The position numbers and the translations under genes were made by a program. DNA of 64,000 bases from assembly GCA_963082975.1 (NCBI GenBank), contig OY720345.1:79205034-79269033 (forward strand). The letters run 5' to 3'. The stretch's first letter is position 1. The number at the start of each line of letters is the position of its first letter. This stretch comes from Labia minor. Taxonomy: Eukaryota > Arthropoda > Insecta > Dermaptera > Spongiphoridae. This document shows positions 44,767 to 55,040 of this stretch, piece by piece. The notes under the pieces are model-generated. The model saw only the letters and a list, made by a program, of their open reading frames with translations, made no database searches and was not told the origin of the DNA.

Positions 44767-45656
44767 ATGGATCTTTATTCACAAGAAGACATAAAATATC
44801 CAATATATATAGGTAATTTTTATATTCATCTAAATTATTGTTTACTTCCCCTATTATTATATTTTTAAATATATTTCTAATCATATTCATTATATAGATT
44901 TTTAAAATAGATAATAATTTAACATAATGAACATAAAGAAAAATTGTTTTAGGTCCTCTATATCCTTGTGAATATTGCTACACAAATTATATAAATGAGA
45001 AATTTTTATCTAAACATTTAAAAGGATGTATTTTTAAACAAATAAATTCAATTTTAAAAAATAAATTAAAACTCGAAAATGATACAGTCGAATATTCCAA
45101 GGAAAACAGTCATGACGAATATCTTGAAGATACTGATTCGAACAATACAGAAAACAGATGTTTCGAATGTAATTATTGTAAAAAAAAATTTAATATGATC
45201 TCTGATTTAAATAATCATTTATTGATTCATACAGGGGAAACGTCTTTTGAATGTAATTATTGTAAAAAGAAATTTAATACGAAATCTAATTTAAATAGAC
45301 ATTTATTAATTCATACAGGTGAAAAGGCTTTTGAATGTAATTATTGTAAAAATAAATTTAATAGAAAATCAAATTTAGATACACATTTATTAATTCATAC
45401 AGGTGAAAAACCTTTTGAATGTAATTATTGTGAAAAGAAATTTAATCGGAAATCTGATTTAAATTATCATTTATTAATTCATACTGGCGAAAAGCCTTAT
45501 GAATGTAATCATTGTAAAAAGAAATTTAATAGGAAATCTGTATTAAATAGACATTTATTAATTCATACAAGAGAAAAGCCTTTTGAATGTAATTATTGTA
45601 AAAATAAATTTAAAACGAAATCACATTTAAAAGGACATTTATTAATTCATACATGA
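44767..45656 (+). CDS. Zinc-finger gene G (C2HC plus 6 fingers, shortened by a stop)
   Basis: Exon 1 is 44767-44812 (MDLYSQEDIKYPIYI), the intron is 44813-44952 (140 bp) and exon 2 is 44953-45656. The predicted product has 249 residues: a C2HC finger, an acidic linker and six fingers with contact residues M-D-N, T-N-R, R-N-T, R-D-Y, R-V-R and T-H-G. It stops at HT-TGA, where sister genes have AGA (HTREKPF linker), a single-base nonsense change. Five more fingers follow in frame. It could still be a short functional protein, or a young pseudogene. Type II 3' flank. Confidence 0.7.
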
Positions 45657-46079
45657 GAAAAACCTTTCGAATGTAATTATTGTGAAAAGAAATTTAATCA
45701 TAAATCTGTATTAAATAATCATATATTAATTCATACAAGAGAAAAGGCTTTTGAATGTAATTATTGTAAAAAGAAATTTAATAGGAAATCATATTTAAAA
45801 GGACATTTATTAATTCATACAGGTGAAAAGCCTTTTGAATGTAATTATTGTGAAAAGAAATTTAATAGGAAATCATATTTAAATAATCATTTATTGATTC
45901 ATACAAGGGAAAAGCCTTTTAATTGTAATTATTGTAAAAAGAAATTTAATGGGAAATCTGTATTAAATAGACATTTATTAATTCATATAGGAGAAAAGCC
46001 TTTATAATGTAATTATTGTAAAAAGAAATTTAATCAGAAATTCGATTTAAATAAATATCTATTAATTCATACTATTTAA
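45657..46079 (+). pseudogene. Relic 3' half of the gene G array
   Basis: In frame with G after its TGA come EKPFECNYCEKKFNHKSVLN and further fingers with contact residues R-Y-G, R-Y-N and G-V-R. A second in-frame stop (KPL-stop-CNYC, near 46005) follows, then a last finger whose final His is Tyr (NKYLLIH), and HTI-stop at 46079. Two stops and a lost zinc ligand indicate relaxed selection downstream of the first stop. Confidence 0.8.
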
Positions 46080-46720
46080 AATATTATCTTAATAATGAAG
46101 ACTAAAGATTTTTTTTGATTCTTTCTATGGTTATAGCTTATATTACATACTTTATCGTTTTATATTTAAACCAATAATAATCTGATTTATTTAACTTAGT
46201 ATTTATAATATCTATTTTATTTGTTCCATTAATAATTACACTATTACTAATTTTTTATTACATTTTATAATTACTTTTAAGAATATTTCCCTTTATTATT
46301 CTTTTTTATTTACACAAGTCTGAAATATGTCAAAAATTATTTTTTTTTAACCAATCTCTAATTGTAAATAAAAAATTAATTTTATAAAAATTCCTTTTTA
46401 ATTCTTACACGAGAATTTAATTATTGTATAAAATTGAATGTATATTATATTTGATATTTATCCAACTCACTCTTAATAATAACAAAAATCTCACTTGAAA
46501 ATGTTTCATATAAAAAATATATATATAATTATATATTTCCAATTAATAAAGAAAAAAAGAAATCTCTAGAGGGTCCTGAATGGTTACAATATAATATTAT
46601 TGATAATGATTGTATATGACTGAAAATGTGTTTTATGATTTTAATTTGACTAAGATTTTATTATTATTATAATAACATTTTCGTTTATATATTTGTTAAT
46701 TTTTGCTTTTTATTGATACC
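46080..46720 (+). repeat. Type II 3' flank of gene G
   Basis: It matches 43001-43800 in the same order (TTAAAATATTATCTTAATAA, ACTTTATCGTTTTATATTTA, TCTGAAATATGTCAAAA, AAATCTCTAGAGGGTCC). It has more small differences than the coding parts and no gene inside. Confidence 0.65.
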
Positions 46721-47546
46721 AGCATTTTTGCGATTAATGTATTCACTCAAAAGATTATAAACATAACATAGCATATCAAATTAAAATTAATATTATAATC
46801 GTTGATAATGATTGGGATTTATGAAAATGATATCGTTAGGCGCAATTGTAAATTAATTGCAAAAATACCCTAATATTTTACTTTCCTTCTAAATAATTTT
46901 TAAAATTCTGGCAATCTCGATATTTTTTTTTTTAGTTCTTAGAATTACCAAAGACGCTAAAAATTTAGTTTCAAAAGTTAACATTGGATGTCCAATCTTA
47001 TACGGATCGTTTGTGGCGGGCGGGTTATGGGATGGGAATCCTTTTTGTCAAGGTAGCACTTCTCAGGAGCAAAAACCAATGCAAGAATTGTCTTAATTTA
47101 ACTATAACAAAGTAATCTTAAAATTAAACAAATTACGCTCATTACACAATATTTGGATTAAACTTTACCAGTGGATTCCTTTTTTAATTTCAAGAAACTT
47201 TCTTTAGTACGAGTAAATATAGCACTGCTTTCTTTTTACATGCAATAGATTTTCACAACTCTTTACAATTATCTTAAATCTAATTTAACCTATGAAGAAA
47301 GGGTTTTAAGGTACAAATCTATAAAAACAATTAAAGGCCACTTTGAAGCTATAATAATTTTTTTTAAATACTATTAAGCATTTACAAAAATTTGAATAAG
47401 TTTAAAAATGAAAATACATCAGAATTTATTATTTATTTTATCCTTTAGAAAAAATACTTAAAATAAATTATAATTTATCCCAATAAAGCAATATTTCTTA
47501 GTATTGTGTGTCTTACCCAATCATTTCGGGAAGAACTTGAAGAAAA
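46721..47546. other. AT-rich stretch with no called gene
   Basis: A slightly GC-richer island lies at 47000-47090 (TGGCGGGCGGGTTATGGGAT, then TGTCAAGGTAGCACTTCTCA). I could not assign it to any family. No long open frame is present. Confidence 0.4.
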
Positions 47547-47900
47547 ATGAGATCAGATGATGAAATCAAAAATTTGATCGAAGAAGTTAAACACTTTGCT
47601 CAGTCATTGGATATTTCTTTAGAGAAAAACATCGAAAAACCCAAAGAAAAAAGATCAACAACAATTTCAAAAAAAAACTTTTAGGAAGTTATTTTGAAAT
47701 TACAAATGGCAAGAGAGATGAAATAAAGATAAATATAGAAGACTATTTCCACCAAGGATATTTTATTATTATTGATCGATTTTTGGCGGAATTCAAAAAA
47801 ATATTTTGACAAAATGAGCATTTATATAATTGTTTTTCACGTTTTGATATTTATTGACATTGACAAAAATTTCGATTTGGAAGAACTTATAGTTGATTTT
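47547..47900 (+). pseudogene. Possible remnant of another hAT-type transposase
   Basis: From ATG 47547 the frame reads MRSDDEIKNLIEEVKHFAQS, then LEKNIEKPKEKRSTTISKKN, and stops near 47685. A +1 shift continues LGSYFEITNGKRDEIKINIE, then DYFHQGYFIIIDRFLAEFKK and a stop. The pattern of a charged linker, then IN.E.YF....IIDR.L.EF, resembles the middle of ZMYM/DUF4371-type hAT proteins (..I..FL..ID....EL..RF). It is short and degenerate; an unrelated host remnant cannot be excluded. Confidence 0.35.
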
Positions 47901-47977
47901 GCAAAAAGCGCCCATGACGTTAACCTTTGTTAAATTAAATTTCTCAGTTGGTAGAAATTAAATTTTATATGCTATAG

Positions 47978-48172
47978 CAGGGGTCGTCAACCTTTTTCAA
48001 TAGTCGGGCGCTTTTTTGAAATAATATAACAGGGGGGTGGGCACACTTGGTGATACTTAGAGCATGGAAAATCGTGACCGCAAAATCATTTTACCTTTTT
48101 TTCGAACCATATTGAAAAAATTTAAAAAAGGATGATCGCAGTCGTTCGGGGGCGCCGAGTTGCCTACCCCTG
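47978..48172. mobile_element. Small hAT MITE, 195 bp
   Basis: It starts CAGGGGTCGTCAACCTTTTT and ends GAGTTGCCTACCCCTG, so the ends are inverted (CAGGGGTNGNCAAC). A perfect 8-bp target duplication TGCTATAG flanks it at 47970-47977 and 48173-48180. No coding capacity. Confidence 0.9.
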
Positions 48173-48559
48173 TGCTATAGAATGTTTATGATATTTGATA
48201 TCTAATCAAGACCAAGTATCGTTGAAACCACAAGATCAAGACCGTTGTATGGCTCCCAAAAACTAAATAGTTTATTAAAACAAAAAGGGGTCTATAGTCC
48301 GCCAAGTTGTAAAATGAATAAAAAATAAAAAACATCCTTCTCAATTCTTCTGATGTTTTTTTTGAAATTTTTTATCTTATTCTAATTAAAGAATTAAAAA
48401 TGATGATAAATAGATCTAGTTTATTACTATAAAGATATTTTTTTATAAATTATTTTTTTTTTAATGAAAAAAAAAACATGAATCTATTTTCTTTTTAATA
48501 TGTAAAATTTTCTGAATACTCAAATACCTCAATTTACGTCGGAGCTACGTCAAAAAATG

Positions 48560-48690
48560 ACGCAAAGTGAATTAAGATTTTCTATAGCAAACCATGTAAA
48601 GATCGAAGAAGTCGGACTTGAAATTAATAGTAATAAGACAAAATATTCATTAACAGAGTTAATACAAAAAGTCTTAACATACAAATCGTA
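48560..48690 (+). mobile_element. LINE fragment
   Basis: The plus strand reads FSIANHVKIEEVGLEINSNK followed by TKYSLTELIQKVLTYKS. VGLEINXXKTKY is the conserved stretch after the YADD box in RTE-like LINEs. It is related to 60590-60660 (GLEINSDKKKYLVTKRN). Confidence 0.55.
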
Positions 48691-49079
48691 AGGTAGAGGA
48701 GGGTAAATTCGTCACTGAAGGTAATTTCGTCACTATTTTTAAAAACCCTTAATTATAAGATTATAGGACCCATCAGTATTGAATGAAATTTACTTTTTGA
48801 AATTTAGGGCCTTTGGAAACCCCTATTTACAAAAATTATGGTTCCACGTTTCAGTATTGCGGACATAAAAAATTCCGAATCAAGTATTGGTGAGTATCTC
48901 TTTGTTTTATTAAATTTATTAGCATTTTTCATAAGAATTTAGTACTGTTTCATAAGATTTTTGCTGAGAAGTTTTAAGCTTTATTCACAACGAGACGGTT
49001 TTTTTTTAGAATTTAACTGTGTTTAACTATTTATTCAAAACAACAAAATGTGGTTATAAACGCTTGGGGCTAATTTGAA
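48691..49079. other. Unassigned repeat-like stretch
   Basis: TAAATTCGTCACTGAAGGTA with the near-copy GGTAATTTCGTCACTA at 48704-48740 forms a short direct repeat. No coding frame or known element was recognised. Confidence 0.35.
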
Positions 49080-49250
49080 TTGGATTAATTAACATATATT
49101 ATATTTAATTAATTATAAATTAAAATTAATAAATATATATTAAATCCGCGCGTGTTTGGCTCTTTGTTGATGGCACCACGTCACGTGCTGGCACGTGATT
49201 TCCAGTCAACCTGTTAAACAATTAATTCCGGTACTTTCAGCGATTCAATG
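49080..49250 (-). repeat. Inverted relic of the zinc-finger 3' flank
   Basis: The reverse complement matches 181-340: GAATCGCTGAAAGTACCGGA, CAACAAAGAGCCAAACNCNC, then AATAAATA.TATTTATTAAT. Its central part contains the palindrome-like CACGTGCTGGCACGTG at 49174-49189 (E-box-like CACGTG twice). No fingers adjoin. Confidence 0.55.
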
Positions 49251-50527
49251 GAAGAGATCCATACAGAATATGGAGATATAATATTCGAACAAAGTTAAGT
49301 TAGAATGGAAAAAGGTGGATAAATAAAGATGGTGAGTCACATAATCTTTTGTAAATATATTATTATATATCTTTAAAAAAAAAAATTTAAATATTTGTAT
49401 CCTTATAATTATATAATGTATTGTACAATGTAACTTATAAGAAAAACTGTAAATAAATAATATTATCACCACCTCCATCCCTCCCCCTTCCTTTACCAGG
49501 TTTTGCTAGCCTTTCCTGGCGAGTTGACAATCACAACCCTGATTCTATGTATATTAAACTTAAAATATGCTTAAGTAAAAAAAAGAAAACAAATGTAAAT
49601 AAAATTGAATATAATTAAGTAAAATTGTAATACCGTATCAATAGATAAATGATCGAAAAAGAAACAATTTAATTTTGTAAATATTGTAACTTTCATCTTT
49701 TGTATGTTCTGATAAATCAACTATTGTAAAAATTTTGGCTAATAAACATATTCTATAAATTGAAAAAAATTGATTCACATGGCAAGGGAATTTCCCTAGC
49801 TCTGGTCTATGGGACGGAGTCAATCCAGCCTCCGGGAACAACATTGGGGAAAAGCTTCTTCATAGCGCCTCCGATCAAGAAAATCAAGGTAAAGGTTGAG
49901 AGGACCCGTTCTACTGATCATAGGACACCTCATTGATATAACCGGCTTGATAGGCGTTGTCCTTGCGTAGGACGTACAAAGTCAGAGGTTTTTTATTTTT
50001 ATTTTCTTGTTGTAAATGAATAAATTTATGACTAATTTAGCTGATTATCCTTTAATAATGAATTAATAATTAAATAAATAACTAAATAAAAATTTCTCAA
50101 ACCATTAAGGCAAAAAGCGCTTTTCAAGTCAACCTATGTTTAGACTAAATAAAATTATCGATTTATTTTTCTTAAATTTGGGTGATAAGATTGTTAATTT
50201 TTTAATTTTTTAATCTTATTTTTTTTATTTTTGAATAAATTTAAAAGTTGATTTATTATTTATCAATTTAAAACATTTCCTTTTTATAAATGTTCTAAAA
50301 CTCATTTTAAATTAAGTAGTATCTTTAAGTCATTTTTACTTATAAAATATAATTAACAATAGAGTAATAAAAATAAAAATAATAGAATTTGGTCATTTTA
50401 ATTGAAGTTTTTAAAATATATGTATATTCTACTGACATGAAAAATTCTAAAAACATAATTGGATTTCCCAGGTTATTATATATATAAAATAATTTAATTA
50501 ACTTTCTTCTCTCTTTATATATATGTA
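49251..50527. other. AT-rich stretch with short repeats
   Basis: It holds no convincing gene. 49780-49990 is GC-richer (TCCGGGAACAACATTGGGG, GGCGTTGTCCTTGCGTAGGA) and may be the tail of an unidentified element. 50270-50335 repeats the AF10-locus intron-like sequence seen at 3890. The mariner begins at the TA at 50526. Confidence 0.4.
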
Positions 50528-50969
50528 CGAGGTGTGTTCGAAAAGTAAGGTGACTTTTCAAATTTCGCGGGCAACGTACTTTCGATTATCGATTTTTTTT
50601 ATTTTGTTATGTTGGTACACTCTTCCCGAACATCTGTACCAAGTTTCAAGTGTGTAGCATTTTTTGTTTGGTTGTGAGAGGCGTCAAAGTTATAAGTGTT
50701 TTGCGTGCTCGGCGATTTATGAAGTTATGCGCCGTTTGCGAAAAGAAAACGTCCAGAATTGTGGAAAAACAATTCATGGCTTTTGCATCACGATAATGCC
50801 CCTGCTCACTCATCTTTGCTTGTGAGAGATTTTTTGGCCAAAAACAACACCACAATCATGCCTCAGCCACCATATTCACCGGATTTGGTCCCATGTGACA
50901 TTTTCTTGTTCCCAAAACTAAAGAGACCATGAAAGGACGGAGATTTGCAACGATTGAGGAGATAAAGAC

Positions 50970-52135
50970 CAGGGCTTCGAACCGGAACTGAACCGAAAAC
51001 CGAAAAAAACCGGTATTTTTGTCGGAACGAAAACCGGAGCTGAACCGAAAAAAATAATATCGGTTTATTTCAGTTCAGTACGTGTTCAATCCAGAGTTGC
51101 CAGAAGTGGTGTTTTTGGCAACACACAACCCCGAATTTTTTTCAATTAGTTATGTCTCGTACTGCATGGTGTCGCTAAAAACTTTGTTTCAAAAATTAGT
51201 ATCCTAGTCATACTCTCCCTTCGGTTGTGTTGGCAGCGTCTCGTAGTCGCAATACAGAATTTAATGTTTTCATCGTTTGTTTAATACTGATATTTTGATT
51301 TAATGATAGTATTAATTTTTTAAATTATTTATTCCATTTGTTACAGGGTTATGTATTGATATAAAGAAAATGATTCATAAATATAAATAAAATTATTAAA
51401 TAAATTTAAACAAATATTGAATAACTTTGACCAAGTACGAAGATTAGACAGTAAAAAACTTATTTTAGAATTTTGGGAGGAAAATAAAAATACATATCCT
51501 CATTTATACAAAATTGCAATGGTGGTTTTAGGAGCTACTGCAACACAAGTTAGTGTTGAAAGAGCTTTCTCTGGTTTAAAGTTTATTTTACGAGACAATA
51601 GAAATAATTTAAATAAAAATATATTGGAAGATATTTTAATAATTAGAGGTAATTTTCATCTTTTATAATTATAGTTATAATTGTAAGTAAATATATCCAA
51701 GAATCCTGTATACTTTAAAATTAAATAAACGAATTTGTTTCGTTCGTTGAGTGTTTGAAAGTAGGATTTAAAAAAATATTCATATTTATTTGTTCCGTTT
51801 AATAAATTATATTAACATCTTATATTATATACTTCTAATTATTATACCTTTAATTAATTATTATTATTTATATTATATTGTATCAATTCATGTAGGATCA
51901 TTTAGGGTGGTAGCAAGAAATATTTTTCGGGCGCTAATTTATGGCAGACTCGGCATACCCCGACCTAAATTTCTAATACAAATAAAAGGTCTTTAAAATT
52001 AATTAATCGGAACTGAACCGAAAACCGAAAAAACCATTATTTTTGCCGGAACGAAAACCGGAACCGAACTGATATTTTTTTTTTTATTGAACCGGAACGA
52101 AAACCGAAACGAAAAAAATAAAGATAAAGATAAAG
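50970..52135 (+). mobile_element. hAT element inside the mariner
   Basis: The left end is CAGGGCTTCGAACCGGAACT. Repeated ACCGGAACGAAAACCG motifs occur inverted at both sides (50980-51060 and 52010-52110). The flanks ATAAAGAC (50962-50969) and TTAAAGAC (52136-52143) are an 8-bp duplication with one change. The right terminus is eroded. The body keeps only the C-terminal part of a transposase. Confidence 0.75.
51417..51668 (+). pseudogene. hAT C-terminal dimerisation fragment
   Basis: The 83-codon frame reads FDQVRRLDSKKLILEFWEEN, then LYKIAMVVLGATATQVSVER and AFSGLKFILRDNRNNL. SVERAFS is the hallmark of the hAT C-terminal (Dimer_Tnp_hAT) domain, and L..DILIIRGN matches its end. The first ~500 residues of a transposase are absent, so this is a deletion derivative of a hAT family different from the three intact copies. 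Confidence 0.85.
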
Positions 52136-53029
52136 TTAAAGACTGCATCGCTGGAAGAGCTCAAGGCTATACCGAGAAGTGCTTATGACAACTGCTTTGA
52201 GGATTGGAAAAACCGTTGGCATAAGTGCAGTGGCGCAACCAGGGGGGGGTTTTGGGGGTTAAACCCCCCCCCCCAGGAGAGAAAAAAATATAAATTATTA
52301 TGTACTTTATTACAAATAGAAAAGAAAAAAACAATTCTTAAAGTATAACTTAGTGTATAATAAGTAAGTTTATTTTATTTTTAAAACAAACAAAAATAAA
52401 AATTGCTTATTTTTTCGTACAGAATTAAATATAAGAAATAAAAAATTATTTTATTATTTCTCCTAAATCATAAAAAACAAAAGACTTAATATAAGAGAGT
52501 GGCGCAACTAGGAGGGGGGGGGTTTGGGGGTTTTAACCCCCCCCCCCCCCAAGAGAGAAACAAAATTATAATTGCTGTATACTATGTACTATATTAAAAA
52601 TAGAAAACAAAAATAATCCGGTAATGGTCCACCGTAACTAATCCCTCAACGGATCGAAAAAAAAAATACCAGTGCGTACCTTAGATTATCCTGATTGATT
52701 TTTGATATGAAATAATTGGTGCTCATTTCGTGTTTACTGGAGAAAAATTAATATAATTTGCATATAAATTGGGGGTGGGGAGGCCATGTTTTGATAGTTA
52801 TAGTATGACTTATGATCAAAAGAGGGCGACATCTTCACCTTGCCCAGTAGATAGCGCAATTAAATACAATTTGAATTTAAATATATATTAATTTCCAAAT
52901 TTCCCTAAACATTTATAAAACAATTACCAATAATCCTTCTTTTTATTTGAAAAAAAAAAAATTATTAAAGTATAAGTGTATAATAAGTAAGTTTATTTTA
53001 TTTTAAAAATATTTTAACAAAAATAACAA

Positions 53030-53650
53030 GTTGACCTGTGGCCAGGTCCGAACCGACCAACGGTTTAAAATAAATTAATTTCCAGCTACAGAAACAATTT
53101 CAAATAATTTTAATATATCTATTAATGTAATAAAAAACAGATATGGATATAACATAAATATTTTTAATTTTATTTTATTTATAATATATATGTAAGACCA
53201 GGCTGTGACGTCATGAATGGCTGGATGACGTCATATAATTTTAATTAAGAAAAAACTAATAAAGATGATTTTTCTCGAGTATAAAACCAATGCAAAGTGA
53301 ATGATTCGTGATGATATGTAAAAAATCTCCTCAAGTGAAATTTGGTGTGAAAATAACCCTTCCCTTCCTATCGTCGATCGCTAATACTACCACTTCCGGT
53401 TTCCGGATTTGCACCAAAAGTTGATCAATTCATCCCACTGATGCATTAACTAAATATACCAAATTTCATCAAAATCCGTTGAGCCGTTCAGGCTGTACAC
53501 ATCTATACGGACGGACGGACGGACGGACAGACATCATGCTAAAAATACTTTTTTCTGTTAAGAAAATGCATGATTCGTGGAGATATGTAAAAATCTCCAC
53601 ATGTGAAATTTGGTGTGAAAACAATACCTCCCTTATTATCGTCGGTCGGT
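53030..53650 (-). repeat. Full-length 645-bp dispersed repeat, minus orientation
   Basis: It runs from GTTGACCTGTGGCCAGGTCC to CGTCGGTCGGT. It contains two GACGTCAT motifs, TTCTCGAGTATAAAACCAAT, a (GGAC)n run and ATCCGTTGAGCCGTTCAGGC, in the reverse order of 62910-63554. The inner GACCGAC-type motifs near both ends are inverted. Class unknown. Confidence 0.7.
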
Positions 53651-53916
53651 AAAAATTGCTTATTTTTTCGTACAGAATTTAATATAAGAAATAAAAAAAT
53701 TATTTTATTATTTCTCAAAAATCATAAAAAACAAAAGACTTAATATAAGATTACTAGATGATTGTGAAATTTTCCAATTTGACTATTATTTAAATATAAA
53801 ATAAATAAAAATATTACTCAAATTCTAAATATTTTTTATTATTAATACATTGATTGCTAATTTCATAAAAATTATGAAGCGAAGACTAATTTTTTCAAAA
53901 TTCCATAAAAGTCAAA

Positions 53917-55040
53917 AATCCCTAAAACCAAATATCCCTAAAAAGAAAAATCCCTAAAACCGAAAATCCCTAAATAAAAATATCCCTGGCTGAAAAAATC
54001 ACTAAAAACAAAATTTTTCATTTTTGTATTAATTTTAATTGTGATTAAGAAAATTAAATCACAAGGTGAGCATGACACCCAGTTGCCTGAGACACGACCT
54101 CCCAAGGAGGTAATCGGGCCTGGACCGAAAGTAGGGAAAAATAGGTAAAAAAAAAACATACATAGGGCCCACACACGTGATTTTTCCAAAAAAATAGGGG
54201 TGTCAAATTCGTATGTAAAATAAAGGGAATTTACTCAAATTTAATAGCATACGTTTTAATAGCTTAATGTATCCAAAGACAAAATACACCATTTGCACCA
54301 TATATTTCACCAGGGAATATACAACGCAATTTATGAAATTTACTATCATCAGAGGTTGTCTCTTTCATTTTGCTCAATGCATTTATAGAAACATCAAGTT
54401 TTGAAGCTCTATAACGATACAGATAATCCTGATAACTCCACTCATTTACGAACTCTTGCAGCTTTGGCTTTGGTACCACCATCAAAAGACATTGTAGCCT
54501 ACCAAGCATTAGCTGGATGACCAACAGGGCAAAACTTCGTGATCTTTTTCTTAGTTCGAGCGCACTTGGCTAAGTGAACAATATTTGGCTGGCTTTTATG
54601 ACCCCGAATTCGATATTGGAACATTGGAACATCTACGATACCACTTTGATGGGTTTGCCTCGAACAAACAATGCATTGGAAAGTTACAACAATGTTCTTC
54701 ATTCACGCTTAGGAGGTTATAAAACATCAGTATGGGACCTGATTAAGCAAATCCATATTGAGCATAACCTTATCTCTTTGGAAATCTGTCGTGATGTTCG
54801 TGGTAAGAAGCCTGATCCACCAAAGAAACGATTCCGCGACTGGCATGATGAGCTTCTGGCCATAATGAAGGCAAACCATGAAAAATTGGACGCTAGAAAA
54901 ACCAGATGGAACAGATGTGATGTATAACTACCTTATTCAAGACTCTTGGGCTTTTCATTATTAAATAAGTAAATAAAATTAGGGAAATTTTTTATTTAGG
55001 GATTTATTCTTTTAGGGATATTTTACTTAGGGATTTTTAC
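53917..55040 (+). mobile_element. MULE-like element with iterated AAATCCCTAAA ends
   Basis: The left side (53917-54000) has five or so copies of AAATCCCTAAA/ATATCCCT. The right side (54975-55040) has the inverse (TTTAGGGATTT, TTTAGGGATA) several times. Together they make a long, imperfect, iterated inverted repeat as in foldback-type MULEs. A MULE transposase fragment lies between. Exact ends and target duplication are not resolved. Confidence 0.6.
54446..54927 (+). pseudogene. MULE transposase C-terminal fragment
   Basis: The frame reads LRTLAALALVPPSKDIVAYQ, ending at a TGA in ALAG-stop. It resumes (54574-54927) with NNIWLAFMTPNSILEHWNIY, then GLPRTNNALESYNNVLHSRL, VWDLIKQIHIEHNL and the basic end KKRFRDWHDELLAIMK. 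RTNNALE-XXN and the ALALVPP segment are typical of the C-terminal third of MULE transposases of insects. The catalytic DDE core and FLYWCH/BED region are absent. Confidence 0.7.

Noticed and set aside
7022-46079. Regular ~84-bp repeats resembling a satellite or CRISPR-like array
   Set aside because: They are codon-exact zinc-finger units (28 codons) in open, spliced genes; spacers and direct repeats of a CRISPR are absent.
49638-49844. 68-codon minus-strand frame starting MLFPEAGLTPSHRPELGKF
   Set aside because: The first 25 residues look coding-like but no family was recognised and the rest is AT-driven; not enough to call a gene.
53938-54189. 83-codon minus-strand frame at the left end of the MULE
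   Set aside because: It is built from the iterated AAATCCCTAAA ends and low-complexity codons.
54264-54702. Minus-strand frames opposite the MULE fragment (86 and 67 codons)
   Set aside because: The plus strand reads clear MULE motifs there. A FLYWCH finger was looked for on the minus strand and not found.
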